Shown in pieces: positions 57,455 to 64,000 of a DNA stretch of 64,000 bases. This DNA comes from Labia minor (Eukaryota > Arthropoda > Insecta > Dermaptera > Spongiphoridae). A program made the translations under genes and the position numbers. Where the stretch lies: assembly GCA_963082975.1 (NCBI GenBank), contig OY720349.1:49023962-49087961 (forward strand), in the 5' to 3' direction. The first letter of the stretch is position 1, and every line of letters begins with the position of its first letter. Under the pieces are notes generated by a model. It was not told where the DNA came from. It was given only the letters and a program-made list of their open reading frames with translations, and ran no database searches.

Positions 57455-57815
57455 TTTCAACGGGCCGGTGGCGTGTCGAATCTGGTTCTTTCTCAAAAAT
57501 GTTTTAAATGTTTCCGACGTGAAACCGGTCGCATTGTCGCTGACGACGGCATCTGGGACCCCATGAGTAGTGAACAATTCCCTGAGAACTTTGTGCGCGT
57601 TTGTTGAGGACACCGGTCTCACCTCCAGGAATTTGGAGAACGAATCAACGACGATGAGGAACAGCTGACCCTGGACTGGCCCTGCATGATCAATGTGTAA
57701 TTTGGACCAGGGGTTCCTCGTATGTTCCCTGGGTTCTCGGTGGGTTGTGAGCGTTCGTCCGGCACAGCTCACAATTTCCCACGAATTTCTCGATTTGTTT
57801 ATTGATTCACTTGTA
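57455..57815 (-). pseudogene. Ty3/Gypsy integrase fragment
   Basis: A minus-strand frame contains WSKLHIDHAGPVQGQLFLIV, then VVDSFSKFLEVRPVSS, then THGVPDAVVSDNATGFTSET and FKTFLRKNQIRHATGP. These are the integrase core around the first (HID) and second (SDN) catalytic Asp residues. The frame then ends in unrelated sequence before the catalytic Glu. Upstream, in another frame (about 57735-57810), IEKFVGNCELCRTNAHNPPR encodes the HHCC zinc-binding end (CELC), so a frameshift separates zinc finger and core. No reverse transcriptase or LTR is nearby. The right edge falls at the hAT-like sequence near 57450. Confidence 0.9.
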
Positions 57816-58019
57816 CGCTGACTCGCCATATTCCCAACTCGAAGAAGCTTTATCTTACTTATATATATATATATTGTATTTAATTTCTTATTCACTAATA
57901 AATAATTCTACTTTAATCTATATTTTTGTTTTTCCTCAACGACTTGTAAAACCATTCCGAACATCAATTTGAAAATTTGAGTCAAAACGAAAATCCAAAT
58001 GAAATAAAAAATATACTGA

Positions 58020-58143
58020 TTGAATGAATTAAAACCTTTCGCATACAGACTTTCAACAAATTACTATGTATTACAACGGCAGTACAGGGGGCGGAGTCTC
58101 CTGTATAGTTTTCCAGAGCGCTTCCGGCGCTCTTGGAAACTAG
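58020..58143 (+). mobile_element. Helitron 3' terminus, fourth copy
   Basis: Collinear with 7440-7572: 'gattgaatgaattaaaacct', 'acagggggcggag', a hairpin with arms TTCCA-GAGCGC / GCGCTC-T-TGGAA at 58111-58138, and CTAG at 58140-58143. Here the hairpin has grown longer stems than in the other copies. Confidence 0.82.
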
Positions 58144-58385
58144 CTGTTAGATATTTGACCGGATTTCATATTAAAACCTATCCAAAGATAGTTTTAAAAA
58201 AAAAGCAAAATGTGCAGCATCGTACACGTGGCGGAAGTGAAACTTCTTACAATCTAGAGAATAAGAGAAATTTTAGTTGAGAGTGTGAGTGAGAGAGAAA
58301 TAGAGAAAAATAAAGGGATCATTTCGAAAGACATATAACAGTATAAAATTTTCGTAACAAATATTCGCTTTATTATTATTATTAT

Positions 58386-58760
58386 CTACTCTATCATCAT
58401 ATCTACATTGCCTGTACTATTGTCGGTTGGTGCTTCAATTGGTAATACTGATATTAATGGCTTGTGATAACTAAAATAAGATATATATGTTCGTGATTCG
58501 ATATTTTCTATATAACGTGTAAAAACAGCATCTATTGTAGTTCCAGATTTTGTTGTTGATTCCTTGGGATCGTTATTTATAAGCAGACCAAATGTTTCTC
58601 GAAGAAAGTTGATCAACGGCAACGAATCATCAGATTCAAAATTTACATTAAAATCTCCCCCGAGAATTAGAGGGATTTTATCTTCGCCTCGTTCAAGTGC
58701 ATTAGCACCTGTGTGGCTATAAACCAGTAGTGAAATAAATAATATCGTCTAAATTTTGGT
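58386..58760 (-). pseudogene. Helentron-type endonuclease domain fragment
   Basis: Minus-strand coding from about 58760 reads SLLVYSHTGANALERGEDKI then PLILGGDFNVNFESDDSLPL, INFLRETFG, STTKSGTTIDAVFTRYIENI and YISYFSYHKPLISVLP, ending at a stop near 58386. GDFN, TTIDAVF and YHKP correspond to the metal/catalytic motifs of the exonuclease-endonuclease-phosphatase fold (DFN, D..F, SDH-type His). This form, with STTK.GTTIDA.F, is found at the C-terminus of Helentron/PIF1-type TE proteins in arthropods. The upstream portion continues in another frame (PKKNNDQNLDDIIYF), so at least one frameshift is present. No initiation codon can be assigned. Confidence 0.82.
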
Positions 58761-58889
58761 CGTTATTTTTTTTCGGCATAGTGAAATCTGTGGAGTAGAG
58801 AAAAGCAGTTTTAAATGCAATAATAATTTTAAATTGATTTAGTAGTGTTAAAGTAATGTTGAGATTCGGATAAATAACGTGAATGGTCA

Positions 58890-59014
58890 TCGACGCACAT
58901 AACTGTATGTGTTGGCGTGTGAATCGCCGACCATGTTCACACACACAATTACATGCGTCGGTATGCGTGCACGCTGTATATTTGACTTGAGAATTTTAAT
59001 TATTTCACGATATA
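58890..59014. other. Short less AT-rich patch
   Basis: 'ttggcgtgtgaatcgccgac' and 'tgcgtcggtatgcgtgcacg' stand out, without an assignable function. Possibly an internal part of the Helentron remnant next to it. Confidence 0.3.
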
Positions 59015-59602
59015 TATCTTATCTTATTATGCTAGCTAAAATTGTATATATCTATCTATTTATCTATCTATATATATTGGTTCTCAAAAACCGCTCTAAC
59101 GATTTTTTTCAAATTCACACTAGATATAGTATTTATAAAGAAAAATTGAGTTTTATTGATTACATCTCTTGAAACTTACAGCTTCATTATTAATTTCTTA
59201 ATTGAAAATTATATATGGGTGACGTAAATGGCATCCATTTTGAAATTTTACTCCCGCCTTTTTTTAATTTTGTATTAATATTTTTTTTATATTTAAAATA
59301 TTTTAAAATTTATAATTTAATTTCGAAATAAAATTAAAAATATTTATTTTTAAAAATATATATATATATTTATTAATCCCGCTTTTTTTTTAAATGATAT
59401 TGTATTAACATTTTTTTATATTTAAAATATTTTAAAATTCATTATTTAATTTCGAAATTTTATATTTAAAATATTTTAAAATTCATTATTTAATTTCGAA
59501 ATAAAATTAAAAATATTTATTTTTAATAAAATATATATATATTTATTAATCTCTCTCAAAAAAAAACAACAAAACAAATAAATGTCTTTGAAAGATGGTA
59601 AA
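59015..59602 (+). repeat. Unclassified repeat B, second copy with internal duplication
   Basis: Matches 1180-1590 end to end. It is longer because the block 'aaatttaatttcgaaat...' is present in about three partial tandem copies (59280-59530). The CRE seen in the first copy is mutated here (GTGACGTAAA). Confidence 0.8.
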
Positions 59603-59639
59603 AATATCTTTGTAATTATCAAAATATCATAGACCAGCA

Positions 59640-59710
59640 GTAAGAACAATTGTTTTTACTCCCCGAGTTCGAAGGATCGAAACTCGCCGCGTGCATTTTT
59701 TTTTTATCTA
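59640..59710 (+). repeat. Possible SINE fragment with B-box-like motif
   Basis: 'gttcgaaggatcgaaactcg' followed by 'ccgcgtgca' and a T-run resembles the 3' part of a tRNA-derived SINE (B box GGTTCGAANCC). An A box is not clear and no second copy is in the window. Confidence 0.25.
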
Positions 59711-59926
59711 TTTTCGTGATTTATTTATTCATTGTTCTTTTATTAATTAAGTTTTAGATAGTTTTATAATTTTTAATATTTTTTCAATAAAATATTATTT
59801 AATACATTTAATAATTGTAATAAATAATTAAAGAATTGTATATCAATATTTTTTAAAGGGTAGAGCGAGCTCGGTGTCTCAGGTATTAATATTACCAGCC
59901 AAATCCAATAATAATGAATCATTTTT

Positions 59927-60051
59927 TACTATCTCGCCAGAGATAGTATTGCGATCACGAAAATTTTCGATGTTGAGATTTTGATGTTTTTATACTTTTT
60001 GAAGGTTCCTGAATCATTTTCACTAAGGTTGAGAAAAATGTCTGTGTGTGT

Positions 60052-60095
<44 letters not shown>

Positions 60096-60125
60096 AGGCA
60101 AGATTACGCAAAAACGGTTTGATTT
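59927..60125 (-). mobile_element. Helitron-like element, truncated 3' part
   Basis: Hairpin TACTATCTC-GCCA-GAGATAGTA at 59927-59948, a long TG microsatellite (about 60041-60092) and 'aagattacgcaaaaacggtt' are shared with 38293-38460. The copy stops at about 60120, where AT-rich DNA begins. 60126-60560 is AT-rich with no feature. Confidence 0.8.
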
Positions 60126-60564
60126 TATATATGTTTATTTATTCACAAAAAATTAATTAAATTGTAATTTAAATTCTTATAGTTTTATTAAATAAATCAT
60201 TTTTAGTTATAATTTTATATAAGCATTTTTTAATTGAACCTATTCAATCTTGTCATTCCCTAATCAGCATACGCGGTTTCAATAACCCTTTTAATTATTC
60301 TAAATTCAATCTTTAATTAAATCTAATTTAACACACAACAATTCCGTCTCATTATTGTAATACAAAGTTAGAAATATTAAGTTAATATAATTAATATTAT
60401 TTATTTATTAATACCAATTAATAATATTAATTACTTATAAATAATTCATAATAATAATAAATTGTGATACCAACTTATAGGAATATTAAAATAATATAAT
60501 TATTATTTTACATATATATGAATATAATATAAATATTTTTAATTTTATTTTAAGAATAGATATA

Positions 60565-60960
60565 TATCTAAAAGGCGGTAACTGTGAGGTCACATACTAA
60601 TTTTTATTCTTTCACCCAGCAGAGGCTAAGAAATATTATTCCGCGTCAACGTACTAGTGCGCATGCGCGCCGTGGACTTTCAACCTAGCGACAGGGTATT
60701 AGAACGAAAGACAGCATAAAACGAAGACGCAGATAGCCTCTTTCTCAAAGACGAAAGACCGGACAAAAGAAAGACCCAGATAGCCTCTCTCTCAAAAACG
60801 AAACACCGCACAAAAGAGAGACAGAGATAGAGGCTATCTCATTCTCACTCGTTATATCTATATCTTTTTTCTCTCTTGCGTTTCGTAACGCGTTACGAAA
60901 TTTCAATTTTTCAATTCACTCTCCATTCTCAACCAAATGTCAGGACGCCGCTAAAGAAGT
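60565..60960. promoter_or_regulatory. Promoter-like island with NRF-1 site and palindrome
   Basis: TGCGCATGCGCG at 60658-60669 is an exact match to the NRF-1/EWG consensus (YGCGCAYGCGCR), typical of ubiquitously active promoters in animals. Downstream are three 47-bp repeats and a perfect 20-bp palindrome, TTTCGTAACGCGTTACGAAA, at 60881-60900. A CTCF-like CCCAGCAGAGGC sits at about 60615-60626. No clear coding exon follows within the window. A TE-derived promoter is an alternative. Confidence 0.4.
60704..60844 (+). repeat. Tandem repeat, 3 x 47 bp, imperfect
   Basis: Units begin ACGAAAGAC/ACGAAACAC at 60704, 60751 and 60798 and share CAGATAGCCTC. The third unit ends where its motif is inverted (GATAGAGGCTATCTC). 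Spacing is exact despite substitutions. Confidence 0.88.
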
Positions 60961-62268
60961 TTCACTTCAAAAAAAAATGTTCAAACCTACCTTTAATAAA
61001 AAATACGTTGAAAGTTAAAAAGAGGATTTCCAATATTCAATAATGAGACAATAAAAGTTTTTTTTAACTAAATTCAAATTGTTATATGAATAATATTTTG
61101 TGTATTATTTTTTTTTTCCTTATTATATCCAGAGTGAAATGAAAGACTAAATTAATGTAAAATTAAGAGAACAAAAAGGATATTTTATTATTTATACGTA
61201 ATGTAGGAAACATTTTTAAAGAAATTAAAAATTTTAGAAAATATGAAAATATTGGACTTTATAGAATTTCAATTTAATTTGATATACAAATTTGTAACAT
61301 ATTCTTATTGCGTGTAAATTTACAAACGACCGAAAATGTTTAAGAATAAAAAGAGAGACGAATGAAAAGAAGTTCAAGAAAAGTAACAATTTGAAATGCA
61401 AATTCCTATTTTATGTGTAACATTGTCGAAGATGACTTTGCAAGGCATATCATCTCCCACGGGATACAACCTTTTTCCAACATTCTTTTAAAAAGAATAG
61501 TCAACAAAATGAGTGAAAGAGATAGGAAGAAAAAGAGTCAAAATATATATATAATATAATTTTATATATTTGTATTAATTCAAGCGTAATTTCAAAAATT
61601 AATTATCAAAAACATATTAATGTTTTTTCATACAATTAATTCATTATTTTTTCCAAAAGAAGAGAAGAATGCCAACATTTTGCTTGCTCAGAATCTACTA
61701 TAACAATAATGTAACGTCTTTGTATAATATTAATGTAGAAAAAAAGAAATATATATATATATTTATATATATATTAAATGATGATTTAATTTAATTATCC
61801 TGATATAAAACTAAAAATATACTAATCAAAAATATACTATAACTAGTATGAGTACCTACCCCTGTGATTCCAAGTTGAAGTCTGAATACTTGCCTTTAAA
61901 TAGAATTAAAAATATTTATAAGTTTGCATTTAAATGAGTTTGTTAGTTTAGTTTCTCAAAATAAATAATAAATTATAAAAAACGAGATAAAAAAATAGTT
62001 TATTCTTAATTTATAATTTATTTGTATGAACATATTAAAAAACCTATTAAAATTCATTCATTTTTTCAAAATTGTTCTTCAAAAATTTAATTCAATTTAA
62101 GTACAATTGATTAATTATTTCTAGTAATATTCATATATAATATCCATTTTAATATAATCTCATAAGAAAATTAAATAAAAAATATTTAGTAATTTAACCT
62201 AAAATTTTTTAACGATTTTCAACTTAAAATTTGAAAATAAATAATAGAATCAATAGGTTATTAAAAAA
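60961..62268. other. AT-rich spacer
   Basis: A (TA)n tract lies near 61750-61773, with a slightly less AT-rich stretch at 61320-61520. No recognised gene or element. Confidence 0.55.
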
Positions 62269-62784
62269 TAAGTTGACCTGTGGCCAGACACAGAACCGAC
62301 CGACGGTTTGAAATAAATTAATTTCCAGCTTCAGAAACAATTTCAAATAATTTTAATATATCTATTAATGCAATAAAAAACAGATATGGATATAACATAA
62401 ATAGTTTTAATTTTATTTTATTTATAATATATATGGTGACGTCATATAATTTTAAATTTAGAAAAAACTAATGAAGATGAGGATAAAACCAATACAAAGT
62501 GCATGATTCGTGGAGATATGTAAAAAATCTCCTCATGTGAGATTTGGTGTGAAAATAACCCTTCCCTTCCTATCGTCGATCGGTAATAATACCACTTCCG
62601 GTTTCCGGATATACACCAAAAGTTGATCAATTCATCATACTTATGCATTAAGTAAATATTCCAAATTTTATCAAATTCAGTTGAGCCGTTCAAGCTGTAA
62701 AAATCTATACGGACGGACGGGCAGATATCATGCTAAAAATACTTTTTTCTGTTAAGAAAATGCATGATTCGTGGAGATATGTAC
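62269..62784 (+). mobile_element. GTTGACC repeat, copy 9, truncated
   Basis: Starts TAAGTTGACCTGTGGCCAG and stops at 'gtggagatatgta', lacking roughly the last 70 bp. Only one CRE remains, because the segment between the two CREs of other copies is missing, as expected from deletion between the repeated TGACGTCA words. Confidence 0.88.
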
Positions 62785-62799
62785 TATACAAAAGGAGTT

Positions 62800-63020
62800 A
62801 GTTACTAATTAATCCCTAATTAATTAGAATTAATTAATTATAATTCAATTATATTTCTTCTATATCTTCTAGAGATCGATTGAAATATCTATAAAAATTT
62901 TCAAAAGTCTCTCTCAAAATTAAGATGATGAAAAATCGATTTCAATTCGTCAAAAGAGCGAACAGACAGACAGACACACAGAGAGACAGACGCCAAGTGA
63001 AGTTGAGAAAAACGTTATAA
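62800..63020. repeat. Repeat-like segment with (CAGA)n tract
   Basis: 'gaacagacagacagacacac' then 'agagagacagac' at about 62958-62990 follows a unique block ending 'gaaaaatcgatttcaattcg'. Same layout as 33740-33890 and 42560-42800, but no sister copy sets its limits. Confidence 0.4.
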
Positions 63021-63199
63021 TAAAAATATCTAGTTCGAGCATCACACAACTTCCACTTACCATCCTATTCTTTATTTCATGAAAGTATATGTAAAACACT
63101 TTAAATTATTAAATATAATTCTATCTATTTTATTAATAATTATTTTTTTAAACTAAAGAATATTTATATAAAATATAGAAAAATAAATTGATAAATACT

Positions 63200-63520
63200 A
63201 TTGGGTCATGTGATCATTGTGTTTGTGACACCAACTGACGGATAGATGATTATTTGCAAATTGATTTGTGGCAGAGGAAGTCTCCTTCAGAAATTGATTG
63301 CGTTATTTGCCTCCACAACTGTTCCAGACAGCTCAACCAATGTTGCTCCCAGCTCGCATGTGCCCCTCACCCGACTCAAATAAACATACGACATTCCAAA
63401 ATGTAAAGTTTATACTCCACCACGAATTATCCTGGTTTAATAGAATTCAAACATCAAATACCATCAGTAAAAATTCATCTTCAATTAAAGTTGTGGGTTT
63501 GTTTCTTGAATAATTTATCG
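63200..63520. other. Less AT-rich island
   Basis: A plus-strand open frame (63298-63513) reads PDSNKHTTFQNVKFILHHEL but has no recognised domain, and its early portion lacks a convincing start context. Candidate exon or regulatory block. Confidence 0.3.
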
Positions 63521-63834
63521 AATATCAAAAGCATTCATTCATTCATTAATGACTTATCAGATATATTGTTATCTTGACATATATATATATACATTGGTAT
63601 TATATAAGATTTTTTTTTTCATTTCTATGATATATAATTATAATGAAATCTATATATCAGCTTAATATACGTTTCTATTCTTCTATAAATTCTCATCTCT
63701 CATGTATATCATACAATTTGGCCATAGCTGACATTTGATCGTTGTATTTATTGTCAAATTAATTTTATATATCACTAAAAGTTGTCTGCCTTGTCAAATT
63801 GTGAGATTATATTTCATATCAATGTACGAGCAAT

Positions 63835-64000
63835 TGATAGAGGTGGAAGGGATGACCTAGGGTGAATGGGGCAGGGGAAGGAGAGAGTGGTTAGATTCGT
63901 GTGGATGGGGTCACTCGTTTCAATTTTCTCCTATTGAGCCTATAGATTGGGCTTTTAACCAAAACCAAAATCGTCGGCCAGAAATAACGCCTCTTGTCAT
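63835..64000. other. GC-richer block at window edge
   Basis: Purine-rich then mixed sequence, cut by the window end. Nothing assignable. 63520-63835 is AT-rich with a (TA)n tract near 63579-63591. Confidence 0.3.

Noticed and set aside
59850..59905. tRNA-like words (GGTAGAGC, AGCTCGG)
   Set aside because: No cloverleaf can be drawn. The acceptor and anticodon arms are absent.

Overview
The window looks like intergenic or intronic DNA from an AT-rich invertebrate genome, most likely an arthropod. By eye it is about three-quarters A+T, with no bacterial-style gene packing. Everything I can recognise as protein-coding belongs to transposable elements (TEs): pogo/Tigger-like, Tc1/mariner, hAT, Helitron/Helentron, RTE-like non-LTR, Ty3/Gypsy and BEL/Pao. 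This mix, with mariner and Helentron remnants, is typical of arthropods; the species cannot be named. I found no host gene that can be supported with confidence.

Layout. 1-7.6 kb: a nested Helitron-like repeat, a complete-ended but internally deleted hAT (4426-5497), and an RTE-like pol relic split by a 175-bp hAT MITE, ending in a canonical Helitron 3' terminus. 7.6-21 kb: AT-rich filler with mariner scraps, a TA-flanked MITE (13532-14107), the first ~630-bp 'GTTGACC' repeat (12195-12826) and another Helitron-like copy (16392-17002). 20.8-26.4 kb: a second RTE-plus-Helitron tail, a 4 x 139-bp tandem array, a 1158-bp TA-flanked element with many internal copies of its terminal motif, and a Helitron helicase pseudogene with its own 3' end. 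29.9-31.2 kb: one GTTGACC repeat inserted inside another. 36-39.5 kb: another copy, a palindrome with two identical 97-bp arms, a Helitron-like copy and a mariner pseudogene. 44.16-46.98 kb: an apparently intact, possibly autonomous pogo-like DNA transposon with a 600-aa transposase. 48.4-49.6 kb: two GTTGACC repeats head to head. 52-53.4 kb: a BEL/Pao pol relic interrupted near its 3' end by another copy. 53.8-56.2 kb: a Tigger-like MITE and an internally deleted mariner. 57.4-60.1 kb: Gypsy integrase, Helitron 3' end, Helentron endonuclease and a Helitron-like fragment. 60.6-60.9 kb: a GC-richer island with an NRF-1-type site and 47-bp repeats.

The most notable points are (i) the intact pogo-like element, with seven copies of a 15-bp transposase-site-like motif in both subterminal regions; (ii) a nine-copy unclassified repeat family that carries paired perfect CRE (TGACGTCA) sites and paired ETS motifs, one copy of which has an exactly readable insertion site in a BEL pol gene; and (iii) two unrelated Helitron-type termini in which the 3' hairpin has been cleanly lost.

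Between the TEs lie several 150-500 bp islands that are clearly less AT-rich than their surroundings and lack long reading frames. They are candidates for conserved cis-regulatory DNA or unrecognised exons, but sequence alone cannot decide this.
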